Origin: Gammaproteobacteria bacterium
Lineage (GTDB): Bacteria > Pseudomonadota > Gammaproteobacteria > Steroidobacterales > Rariloculaceae
Direction of reading: 5' to 3'
Assembly: GCA_017577365.1 (NCBI GenBank)
Contig: PKRJ01000014.1
Coordinates: 1-64,000, forward strand
Length of the DNA stretch: 64,000 nt
The position numbers were made by a program, and so were the translations under genes. Below, piece by piece: positions 8,087 through 15,867 of the stretch. Under the pieces are notes generated by a model. It was not told the DNA's origin. It was given only the letters and a program-made list of their open reading frames with translations, and did no database searches. The number at the start of each line of letters is the position of its first letter. The stretch's first letter is position 1.

Positions 8087-8650
8087 ATGATACAGGGATT
8101 CGCAGAGTTCAACATCCGCATGGACGGTTTCATCACGAACTCCGACATGTACGGATATCCCGCGAGCCATTTCAGCTTGCCGATGGAGGCGGTCGAGCGT
8201 ATCGAGCTCGTTCGAGGGCTTCGTGGCCGGCTACGACCCGAACGAGCTGCCGAACGTCCTGAACGCGACCGTGCGGGTCGGCACGAGAATGTCCGAGTCG
8301 ACGGGAACCGCGTCCAATCCGTCCCCTACTGGATCGCCCGCAACGGCCTCACGCTCAGGTCCGCGCGATTCAGCGGCACGCTCGTGCACAGCTACACCGG
8401 CGAGACGTATGCCGATGCGCTGAATACGCGCACCCCGTCGAGCAACGGCGCCGTCGGCATAGTGCCGAGCTACGGCATCCTCGATCTATCCGCGTCGTAC
8501 GAGATCAGCTCGCGCTTGCACCTGCGCGCAAGCATCAACAACCTGACGGACGAGCGGTACTACACCAAGCGTCCCGAGTTCTATCCCGGTCCCGGCATCT
8601 GGCCCTCCGATGGCCGGAGCGTCTACTTGCCGGTCGGCGTTACGCTCTAG
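8087..8650 (+). pseudogene. Collapsed FecA-like TonB-dependent receptor
   Basis: The first stretch (from ATG 8087) is a piece of plug domain: FNIRMDGF, YGYPASHFSLPMEAVERIELVRG. It then jumps, with a frame change, into a late barrel region: another frame reads GYDPNELPNVLNATVRVGTR from 8229, and the first frame resumes with SYTGETYADALNTRTPSSNG and ends with SINNLTDERYYTKR and a terminal strand at 8650. Normal FecA-type receptors have about 700 residues; some 400 are missing, as are the signal peptide, TonB box and most of the plug. At least one large deletion and two frame changes are needed, so this is a relic. It lies head to head with the tannase gene. Confidence 0.88.
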
Positions 8651-8782
8651 GATGTGTACGTACTTTCCGAAACGGCACGCGAGATCATTCACGTAGTTGA
8701 TCGGCCAACGACGCGGAAACTCCTCGTATTTGTAGCGATCCGCGTCCTGTTGCCCATTCGAGAAGCGGGTAGCGCAACCGGG

Positions 8783-8811
8783 TTGAACGCCTGCAAACAA
8801 TTCTCTATACA
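8783..8811 (+). promoter_or_regulatory. Putative sigma-70 promoter for the receptor at 8970
   Basis: TTGAAC (8783-8788) and TATACA (8806-8811) are separated by exactly 17 bp, each close to consensus. It is the only strong candidate in the 319-bp gap 8651-8969 and would give a leader of about 150 nt. Nothing else is recognised in that gap. Confidence 0.6.
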
Positions 8812-8969
8812 TCGGAGCGCAGCCAGCTCGTCGTACCGGGCTGGGCCTTCACCCCTTGGTCACCTGCTTTCGCAGAGCGTCTCACAAGAATAAGGACATC
8901 GAGCTTTCGCGGTCGTCGTTTCGACAGCGGTTGTGAAAGCAGCGTCGTTACTGCTCAGAGGACGGGCGG

Positions 8970-11384
8970 ATGAAAATACATCAGCAACTGTTCGGAATGG
9001 CGCTCATCGGCGCCGCTACGCATACCGCTTCGGCGCAAGCCGTGGTGGAAGAAGTCGTCGTTACTGCACAGTTCAGGGAGCAAAGCGTTCAAGACATACC
9101 GATCGCGATTACCGCGATGACCGGCGAGATGTTGGATGCTCGCGGGCATAACACCATCGACGAGATCGGCGCCCAAGCGCCGAACGTCACCTTGACGCGC
9201 GGCGGCTCGTTCGCGGGACCGATGCTCATCGGCTTCATCCGTGGCGTGGGCCAGACCGATTTCAATCCGGCGTTGGAGCCCGGCATCGGACTCTACGTCG
9301 ACGACGTCTACTATTCGACGTTGACGGCTTCGATCCTCGATCTTCTCGATCTCGATCGCGTCGAGATCCTGCGCGGCCCGCAAGGCACGCTGGCCGGCAA
9401 GAATTCGATCGGCGGTGCGATCAAGCTCTACTCGAAGCGGCCTTCGGCGGACAACGATGCCTACATCGAAGGCGGGATCGGCGACTTCGACGCCGTCGAT
9501 ATCCGCGGAGGCAGCAATTTCACCCTGGTCGAGGATCGCCTGTATGCGCGCGTCTCGGGCGTCTCCCGCTCGCGCAACGGCCACGTCAAGACTCTCGACT
9601 ACGCTTGCACGCATCCGGGCTCGGTATTCCCCAGCCATGTCTCCGGCACGGACTGCGTGACGGGCCGAGAAGGGGGTATCCACTACACGGCCGTGCGCGG
9701 CGCCCTGCGCTGGCTTCCCAGCGATTCGCTGGAGATCAACTTCTCCGGGGATTGGACCGACGACGAATCCGAGCCGGTCGCGAATACCCTGCTCGAAACC
9801 GGTCCCACGACCGCGCCGATCATCCTGACGCCCGGCGCCGGCCTCTCGCCGACGGCTCCCGGTCCGATGATTTGGGAAACCGTCGCGATTCCGCCCACGC
9901 TCGAAGGCAACGTCGGATGCATGTTCATCGCTTACGGTCCGAGCTCCTGCGATCCGCTGAGCCCGAACGACCCGTACGTCAACTACGAGACGTACACGGA
10001 TCCAAGGACGGGCCTCGCTCTCGATCGGCGTCAGTACGTCGAGGCGAAGAGCGCCTCGGTCGCGATCGACTGGGACGTCAGCGATCGCCTGCAGATTCAG
10101 TCGATCACGGCATACCGCGAGTACGATTCCGGATTCGTCAGCGCGCAAGACGGCACTCCATTCCCGGTTGCGCTGCTGTTCCAGCGGCTGATCCACGATC
10201 AGGTGAGCCAGGAGTTTCGCTTCAACACAGGGTTCGGGGACTTCGCCGACATCACCATCGGGGCGTTCTATTTCGACGCCGATACGACGATGGACGCGCG
10301 CGTCGATCTCGGATACGTCAACTTCGACTTTCTGCACGGTCCGGACCCGGTCGACGACCGCCACTACGCGGTCTTCGCGAACGGCATCTTCCGCCTCACC
10401 GATCGCCTGGAGCTTGCGGCGGGGCTGCGCTACAGCGACGACAAGAAGGTCTACCGCTACGCGCGCAGGAATGCGGATTTCAGCCCGATCGAGCCCTGCA
10501 TCGGGCCTCCGGGCACGCCGGGCAATCCGCCGAACTGCCTGATCTCGTCGCTGAACGGAACCGTCGGTGTCTTCGAGGACGACCGCGTCGACATCCGCGC
10601 GGCGTTGAGCTACTACCTGAACGATAGCGCGATGGTCTACGCCTCGTACGCCACCGGCTACAAGGGCGGCGGCGTCAATCCTCGGCCGTTCTACAACGTC
10701 CAGGCGGTCTCGTTCGCTCCCGAAGAAATGGAGACGATCGAGGTCGGCACGAAAGTGCAGCTGCTTCAGAACCGGCTCCGGCTGAACGGCGCGGCGTTCT
10801 ACAACGACTATCAGGACATTACCGCCACGTTCGACGATTGCACCGCGCAATTCGGGCCGGTCTTCGGCGTACCGTGCCTCTTGAATTCGAATGCCGGAGA
10901 CGCCGATGTATTCGGGGTCGAGCTCGAGCTCGATTACGTGCCGACCGATGCCCTTCAGATCGACGCGTCCATAGGCCTGATCGATTTCGAGTACCAGCGG
11001 ATCAGCCCGAATACGGGCATCAGCCTCGACGCGACCTCGCAGTACACGCCCGAGCTGACCTGGAGCGTCGGTGCTCAATACAACTTGTCGATCCGCAGCG
11101 GCAGCCTCACGCCGCGTCTCGACGTGGTCTATCAGGACGACATGTTCGTCGATCCGGTGAACAACGAAGGCGGCAGAATCGAGAGCTACACCCTCGTCAA
11201 CGGGCGGCTGACGTGGAGCGATCCGAACGGCGCGTGGGTAATCGCCCTCGAGGGCCGCAACCTGACGGACGAGCTGTATTACACGAACAAGGGCGAAGGA
11301 GTATCAGGGCTCAGCGGGTACAACAACGGCGTGCCCGGTCTTCCCCGTACGTGGATGCTCACGTTGCGCCGCAACCTGTTCTAG
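8970..11384 (+). CDS. TonB-dependent outer-membrane receptor
   Basis: 804 residues, apparently intact. Signal peptide (residues 1-23, ending TASAQA) is followed immediately by the TonB box EEVVVTAQ. The plug has IPIAITAMTGEML, FIRGVGQTDFNPALEPGIGLYVDDVYY and the signature DRVEILRGPQGTLAGKNSIGGAI. The barrel ends with the family-type VALEGRNLTDELYYT region and a terminal strand LTLRRNLF. This plug subtype (VDDVY, RGPQGTL-GKN) is common in sphingomonads and marine gammaproteobacteria, where such receptors are usually linked to complex organic substrates rather than classical siderophores; the substrate cannot be read here. A strong hairpin follows 12 bp after the stop, so the gene probably ends its transcript. 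Confidence 0.95.
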   Translation: MKIHQQLFGMALIGAATHTASAQAVVEEVVVTAQFREQSVQDIPIAITAMTGEMLDARGHNTIDEIGAQAPNVTLTRGGSFAGPMLIGFIRGVGQTDFNPALEPGIGLYVDDVYYSTLTASILDLLDLDRVEILRGPQGTLAGKNSIGGAIKLYSKRPSADNDAYIEGGIGDFDAVDIRGGSNFTLVEDRLYARVSGVSRSRNGHVKTLDYACTHPGSVFPSHVSGTDCVTGREGGIHYTAVRGALRWLPSDSLEINFSGDWTDDESEPVANTLLETGPTTAPIILTPGAGLSPTAPGPMIWETVAIPPTLEGNVGCMFIAYGPSSCDPLSPNDPYVNYETYTDPRTGLALDRRQYVEAKSASVAIDWDVSDRLQIQSITAYREYDSGFVSAQDGTPFPVALLFQRLIHDQVSQEFRFNTGFGDFADITIGAFYFDADTTMDARVDLGYVNFDFLHGPDPVDDRHYAVFANGIFRLTDRLELAAGLRYSDDKKVYRYARRNADFSPIEPCIGPPGTPGNPPNCLISSLNGTVGVFEDDRVDIRAALSYYLNDSAMVYASYATGYKGGGVNPRPFYNVQAVSFAPEEMETIEVGTKVQLLQNRLRLNGAAFYNDYQDITATFDDCTAQFGPVFGVPCLLNSNAGDADVFGVELELDYVPTDALQIDASIGLIDFEYQRISPNTGISLDATSQYTPELTWSVGAQYNLSIRSGSLTPRLDVVYQDDMFVDPVNNEGGRIESYTLVNGRLTWSDPNGAWVIALEGRNLTDELYYTNKGEGVSGLSGYNNGVPGLPRTWMLTLRRNLF

Positions 11385-11395
11385 TCGTCGCGAAC

Positions 11396-11421
11396 CGCCT
11401 GGGGGCGCATGCCCCCAGGCG
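11396..11421 (+). terminator. Hairpin terminator after the receptor
   Basis: Perfect 11-bp arms CGCCTGGGGGC and GCCCCCAGGCG around a GCAT loop, starting 12 bp after the stop. The following bases (CCTCTCCATT) are only mildly T-rich. Confidence 0.7.
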
Positions 11422-11610
11422 CCTCTCCATTGGCCGTCCGGCCTTGCGACAAAGGCGTGCTTGTCGTCGGCATCGACATCTTGATCGCACGCCCGCTTTT
11501 GTCACCGGTTGGATACCGCGCGCTAACCGCCCCGTCACTGCCGGCTGGTTAGTCTGGCTTAGGATCTCCAGGATAATGGCCGCCGATCGAGTTCGGTCTT
11601 CAGAGCACAG

Positions 11611-13008
11611 TTGGTCGGCACCTCATCGTTCTTCAAGCGCGTGCGCGCCCTTCTCTTGCTCGCTCCGCCCTGCCTCGGCGCGGCGCCCGTCGCCGTGCAC
11701 GCGAGCGACGCGGAAGGCGCCCGACGTCCGAGCTTTTCCTGGTCCGGCCTCCATCGGGCGCGCTACGCCCGGCTGTGGAACCAGCACAGGCCCGGTCTTG
11801 CGGGCGACGACCAAGTGCTCGAGCTTCGTACGGCCCTGCGCGCGAGCTACGAACTTGGACGAATCACGCTCGTCGGCGATCTTCAGGACGCACGCGCGTA
11901 TCTGACCGACGAGCAGAGCGGCGTCTCGACGGCGATCGTCAACACCGTCGAGCTCGTGCAGGGTTACGTCGCGATCGGCAAGATCGACGACGAACGAGGG
12001 ACTCGCGTGCAGGCCGGCCAGTTCCTGCTCGAGCTCGGCAGCGGCCGGCTGATCGCCGCCGAGCAATACCGAAACGTCGCCCGAGGCTTCGTCGGCATCA
12101 TGGGCGAGAGCGTCTCGCCGGAGCGCGGCAAGCTGATCGGGTTCGCAACCTTACCCATGACGACACTTCCCGATGACCGCGACGCGCTGCTTGCGAATCG
12201 TCGACGGCGTGACGATGCGGACACGGATACAACGCTGCTCGGTGCATGGTGGCAGCTTCCGTGGAACGGCCCTTCGCTTTCGGCCGAGGTGTACCTCTAT
12301 GCGTTCGACGAGAGCGACGATCCCGGAGAGCGCCAGACGCCCGACCGGCGCCTGACGATTTCCGGCCTGCGGATCCGGCGTGAAAGCCGGCCCACGCATT
12401 GGGACTTCGAGATCGAGCTCGTCCGGCAAACCGGATCGCGGCGCGCTTCCGCAGCGCCTTCCGACGAGCGCGTGCTCGACATCGACGCGCACTTCGCGCA
12501 CGTCGCGCTCGGCTACACGTTTGCCGGCCGCGGATCGCCGCGTCTCGCCGTCGAATACGAGCGCGGGAGCGGCGATTCGGATCCGGGCGACGGCCGTTGG
12601 GAACGCTTCGACGCGCTCTACGGCAACCGCCGTATTGATCTCGCGCCGACCGGCATCTACGGCGCCCTGGGACGCGAGAACATCGTCACGTGGGGTGTGC
12701 GCGCGTCTCGCGCACTCGGCGATCGCGCCGACACGTTCATCGCCTTTCGTACCTTGAAGCTCGCCGCGGCCGCCGACGCGTTCGCGAGCACGGGCGTCCG
12801 AGACTCGACGGGCCGATCGGGCCGCGACGCCGGAGCGCAGGTCGATGCGCGTTATCGACATTGGCTGCGGCCAAACGTCCTGCGTCTCGAGGTCGGTGCG
12901 ACGTTTCTTTCGCGCGGCGACTTCTTCCGCACGGCGCCCAACGCGAACCGACAAGGCGACCCGCTCTACGTCTACAGCGACGTGACGTACACCTTCGGCT
13001 CCGATTGA
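11611..13008 (+). CDS. AlgE-like (alginate export family) outer-membrane porin
   Basis: 465 residues from a TTG at 11611; a GTG at 11641 is an alternative that still leaves a usable signal peptide (hydrophobic core RALLLLAPPCLGA, end HASDA). The body is a barrel-like protein with the conserved early stretch of the alginate export family: RYARLWNQ, LELRTALRASYELGRITLVG, DLQDARAYLTDEQ, then QAGQFLLELGSGRLIAAEQY and RNVARGF. AlgE itself exports alginate; most homologues are undefined anion-selective porins. An ATG with a good binding site (CCAGGATAATG at 11576) lies just upstream in another frame, so a start-region frameshift is possible. It follows the receptor at 8970 after its terminator and is followed by its own hairpin. 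Confidence 0.82.
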   Translation: MVGTSSFFKRVRALLLLAPPCLGAAPVAVHASDAEGARRPSFSWSGLHRARYARLWNQHRPGLAGDDQVLELRTALRASYELGRITLVGDLQDARAYLTDEQSGVSTAIVNTVELVQGYVAIGKIDDERGTRVQAGQFLLELGSGRLIAAEQYRNVARGFVGIMGESVSPERGKLIGFATLPMTTLPDDRDALLANRRRRDDADTDTTLLGAWWQLPWNGPSLSAEVYLYAFDESDDPGERQTPDRRLTISGLRIRRESRPTHWDFEIELVRQTGSRRASAAPSDERVLDIDAHFAHVALGYTFAGRGSPRLAVEYERGSGDSDPGDGRWERFDALYGNRRIDLAPTGIYGALGRENIVTWGVRASRALGDRADTFIAFRTLKLAAAADAFASTGVRDSTGRSGRDAGAQVDARYRHWLRPNVLRLEVGATFLSRGDFFRTAPNANRQGDPLYVYSDVTYTFGSD

Positions 13009-13017
13009 GCCCACCCC

Positions 13018-13049
13018 GTGTGCACGCTCGACCGGTGCCGCGTGCACAC
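13018..13049 (+). terminator. Hairpin after the AlgE-like gene
   Basis: Perfect 10-bp arms GTGTGCACGC (13018-13027) and GCGTGCACAC (13040-13049) with a 12-base loop, 10 bp past the stop. No T-run follows. Confidence 0.5.
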
Positions 13050-13182
13050 AGGACCAATGACCCGGTCGTTCCCCCGAAGTAGCGTTCCATCGCGCCTCCG
13101 GACTGCATGCGGGACGCGCATCGCTCGCTGCGCGGACGGCGCCACAGGGACCACGGCACACCGCGATGGGGGACGTTAGCCG

Positions 13183-13818
13183 ATGATCAAGCGCATTTCG
13201 ATTCTCGTGCGCGCGCCGCATATCGACCGCGCGGGCTTCAGCAAGCACTGGCATGACGTTCACGGCGGTCTGGTCGCGCAGCTTCCCGGCATCGCGGGCT
13301 ACATTCAGAACCACGTCGTCGAGGAGTTCTCGGGCGTTGCCGCCGAACCGGGCGCCTACGACATCGACGGATTCGTGGAGCTCTTCTTTCCCGACGACGC
13401 CGCGCGCGTCAACGCCTTCACCGGCCCGCACACGAAGCCGATGTGGGACGACGAGCCGAACTTCCTCGGCCATTCGACGGCGTACGTCATCGAAGGCGAC
13501 TGGGACCCTCGACGAGCGTTGACGGACGCGAAGCTCATGCTCGTTGCTCAAGGCCTTCGCGCCGCGGTCGATCGCCTCGCCGAGCGGCTTCGACAAACGG
13601 CCGCTGGTGCGCAGATCGAGCGTAACGATGTTGCCGAGGTCGTGCCGCGCGCCAACATGGCACGCGGCCCGCAGCCGGCGGACGTCTTCTTCCATCTTCG
13701 CTTCGCAACGCCGGACGACGCGCGCGAAGCCGGGCGGGTCCTCGCGGATACACACGACCTCTCCGACGGCCTCGAGCGGGTCGCGATCACCCGCGTCGTC
13801 GAACGGCGAATCGTGTAG
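13183..13818 (+). CDS. EthD-domain protein
   Basis: 211 residues; ATG 13183 follows a GGGGGAC site. Residues 1-105 match the EthD dimeric alpha-beta-barrel family: MIKRISILVRAP, then FSKHWHDVHGGLVAQLPGIAGYIQNHVV and GFVELFF. The second half (residues 115-205) has a similar length and strand pattern, suggesting a second, degenerate ferredoxin-like repeat. EthD was first seen next to an ether-degrading P450; related domains include decarboxylases and cyclases acting on aromatic or polyketide compounds, and many have no assigned activity. No signal peptide, so cytoplasmic. It lies alone between two strong hairpins and is probably monocistronic. Specific function unknown. Confidence 0.85.
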   Translation: MIKRISILVRAPHIDRAGFSKHWHDVHGGLVAQLPGIAGYIQNHVVEEFSGVAAEPGAYDIDGFVELFFPDDAARVNAFTGPHTKPMWDDEPNFLGHSTAYVIEGDWDPRRALTDAKLMLVAQGLRAAVDRLAERLRQTAAGAQIERNDVAEVVPRANMARGPQPADVFFHLRFATPDDAREAGRVLADTHDLSDGLERVAITRVVERRIV

Positions 13819-13847
13819 CAGACTGTCGCCCTTCGCCCCGCTCCACT

Positions 13848-13877
13848 CCCCGCCGTCCTCGACCGAGGACGGCGGGG
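13848..13877 (+). terminator. Strong hairpin terminator after the EthD gene
   Basis: Perfect 13-bp arms CCCCGCCGTCCTC and GAGGACGGCGGGG around a GACC loop, 30 bp after the stop, followed by TTACCGCTTT. Confidence 0.75.
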
Positions 13878-14014
13878 TTACCGCTTTGGAACCGAATGCA
13901 TACGCGTTCGTCGCCGCATGCCCGCAGGTTGTAAAGGCTTCGGAACCCGGATGCGACTGACCGCATAACCGCGCGGCGGCTACGGTTAGGCCGACTCGTT
14001 AACGAGGGCCTGAC

Positions 14015-15436
14015 ATGCTTGACCGCCAGCATATCGTCATCGTCGGCGGAGGATTCGCCGGCACTGCGCTAGCCGTGCACCTGCTGCGGCTCGGTCACGC
14101 GAAGCTCGATATCACGCTCGTCGAGGCGAGCTCGAGAGTCGGACGCGGCATCGCGTACGGCACGGAGCTCGACGACCACGTGCTGAACACGCGTGCGTGC
14201 CAGATGAGCCTCCTCCCCGAGGCGCCGCATCACTTCGTCGACTGGCTCGAGCGTCAAGGTGTCCTTTCCGCGGCCTTCGAGTTCGTGCCTAGGCGGCTGT
14301 TCGGGCAATACGTCGAAGAGACCCTCCGGGATGTCCTCGCGGAAGCCAAGCCGGCGGTGGGAGCCTTTTCACTGCGTCTGTCCGAGCGCGTCACGGGAGT
14401 GACGCCGAACGCCTCGGGCTTCGACGTCGAGCTTGGGAGCGGAGAGATCCTCGACGCTGATTCGGTCGTGCTCGCGCTCGGCCACGCGCGGCCTTGCGAT
14501 CCGCTGCAGGGAGTGCTCGAGCCGAGCCCGCGTTATATCCGGGACCCGTGGCGGCCCGACGTTCTCGCCGAGGTCGCGCCCGCCGATACGGTGCTCGTGA
14601 TCGGCACCGGGCTCACGATGATCGACACGGTATTGACGCTCCGCGCTCGCGGCCATACGGGCAGGGTCGAGGCCGTGTCCCGAAACGGCCTTCTGCCGCG
14701 TCCGCATGCCGACGCGCCGCGGACGCTGCCGATCGATCTGCGCCACCGCTTGCTGACCCGAGTCCTCGTGCAAACGCGGCTGCGGCGGCTGACTCGGGAG
14801 CTGCGCGCGCTCATCGCGGAAGCGGAAGCGCGAGGGTACGGCTGGCACTGCATCGTCGACGCGATGCGTCCCCACTTACCCCAAGTCTGGCGAGCGCTCG
14901 ACGATCACGAGCGGCGACGTTTTCTCTCGCGGCTCCGCCCCTTCTGGGAGGTCCATCGACATCGCGTGCCGCCGCGAACGCATGCGCTGATCGGGAAACT
15001 CGTCGACAGCGGACGACTGTCCATTCGCGCCGGCCGGATCGTCGACGCGACCGAGCACGAGAGCGCCATCGAGGTCGTCCGCGCGTGGCGCGGATCGGAT
15101 GAGACCTCCCGCGACTTCTTCGACTGGGTCGTCAACTGCACCGGGCCGCGGTCCCGCGGGCCTTCCTGTTCCCCGCTCGAGGCGCGCCTTCTCGAGCATG
15201 GTTTACTTCGCATCGATCCGCTCGGGCTCGGCTATCTCACGACGCCCGACGGCGCGGCGATCGGCGGGGACGGCGTCGTTCCGGGTCTGTATGTCATCGG
15301 ACCGGCGTGTCGACCGCTGGATTGGGAAACCACCGCCGTGCCCGAGCTCAGCGAGCGCGCGGAAGCATTGGCGGCGCACCTCATCGACCAATGGACCGCT
15401 ACCCGACCGCTACGAACGCGGCGTATGAGGGCATGA
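14015..15436 (+). CDS. FAD/NAD(P)-binding oxidoreductase-like protein
   Basis: 473 residues. The N terminus HIVIVGGGFAGTALAVHLL is a GxGxxG Rossmann motif for FAD, followed by an acidic strand end (ITLVEASSRVGRGIAYG). A second dinucleotide motif occurs mid-protein (TVLVIGTGLTMIDTVLTL). VNCTGP near residue 377 and GLYVIGPACRP near the end are typical of the FAD-NAD(P)-binding family (NAD_binding_9 type) found in many proteobacteria, where the substrate is usually unknown. The start ATG is preceded by GAGGG. The last four bases overlap the start of a 44-codon membrane-peptide gene (ATGA), implying co-translation. No signal peptide: cytoplasmic flavoprotein, perhaps membrane-associated through the small partner. 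Confidence 0.85.
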   Translation: MLDRQHIVIVGGGFAGTALAVHLLRLGHAKLDITLVEASSRVGRGIAYGTELDDHVLNTRACQMSLLPEAPHHFVDWLERQGVLSAAFEFVPRRLFGQYVEETLRDVLAEAKPAVGAFSLRLSERVTGVTPNASGFDVELGSGEILDADSVVLALGHARPCDPLQGVLEPSPRYIRDPWRPDVLAEVAPADTVLVIGTGLTMIDTVLTLRARGHTGRVEAVSRNGLLPRPHADAPRTLPIDLRHRLLTRVLVQTRLRRLTRELRALIAEAEARGYGWHCIVDAMRPHLPQVWRALDDHERRRFLSRLRPFWEVHRHRVPPRTHALIGKLVDSGRLSIRAGRIVDATEHESAIEVVRAWRGSDETSRDFFDWVVNCTGPRSRGPSCSPLEARLLEHGLLRIDPLGLGYLTTPDGAAIGGDGVVPGLYVIGPACRPLDWETTAVPELSERAEALAAHLIDQWTATRPLRTRRMRA

Positions 15437-15567
15437 ACATGATTGCACGACGACATCCGATCCCTCGACGAGCGGACACAGACAGCCGACCCGAGCTCAT
15501 GCTCGGCATCATGCTTCTCGGTACTTCCTTCGCCGCCGGATTGTTCATCGGCTGGATCATTGCCTGA
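15433..15567 (+). CDS. 44-residue single-span membrane peptide coupled to the flavoprotein
   Basis: Too short for most gene finders. ATG 15433 overlaps the upstream TGA in the pattern ATGA. The product has a basic N-terminal half (IARRHPIPRRADTDSRPE) and one hydrophobic helix at residues 24-43, LMLGIMLLGTSFAAGLFIGW followed by IIA. The positive-inside rule places the N terminus in the cytoplasm. The tight coupling, a clean membrane span and a hairpin right after the stop make it likely to be a real gene. Function unknown; a membrane tether or small subunit for the flavoprotein is an inference. Confidence 0.6.
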   Translation: MNMIARRHPIPRRADTDSRPELMLGIMLLGTSFAAGLFIGWIIA

Positions 15568-15582
15568 GCGCGTAACGCGCTC
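15566..15582 (+). terminator. Short hairpin after the membrane peptide gene
   Basis: Arms GAGCGCG and CGCGCTC around TAA, overlapping the stop codon. Short and without a T-run, so only a weak call. The remaining gap to 15716 holds nothing recognisable. Confidence 0.35.
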
Positions 15583-15716
15583 GATGCCTCCTCTCCGTTT
15601 GCGCAAAAAGCGACCGACCGACGTTCATTTCCGCGCACGGCGCTTCGCGCCTCTCGTTCCCCTAGGTCAGATCGAGGTGACATCGCGCCTCGCCGCGAGG
15701 CGCTCCGACCGGGTTG

Positions 15717-15756
15717 TCGGTCAACAGTCGGTCAGCACACAGTCACGCATCGGTCA
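15717..15756 (+). promoter_or_regulatory. Four direct repeats phased at 11 bp (response-regulator-type binding array)
   Basis: GTCA occurs at 15720, 15731, 15742 and 15753, exactly 11 bp apart. Three copies share the longer unit TCGGTCA (15717, 15728, 15750) and the third position reads ACAGTCA. Direct repeats with an 11-bp period are how PhoB/OmpR-family response regulators bind; the Pho box unit CTGTCAT is similar but not identical. A short palindrome TTTGTT-N8-AACAAA follows at 15770-15789. The start of the receptor gene is 112 bp downstream, so this is its likely control region. Confidence 0.6.
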
Positions 15757-15867
15757 CATAGCGAAGACGTTTGTTTACATCGCAACAAACTATTTCGGTC
15801 CTTTCGAGCTCGCGCGTAGGTTGCAGTGCACTTCCACCGACACGCGTCGACCGAAAGGATTCGAAAT

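Noticed and set aside
8955..11078. A 707-codon minus-strand frame
   Set aside because: Antisense of the complete TonB receptor at 8970; composition dominated by Arg, Val, Ala.
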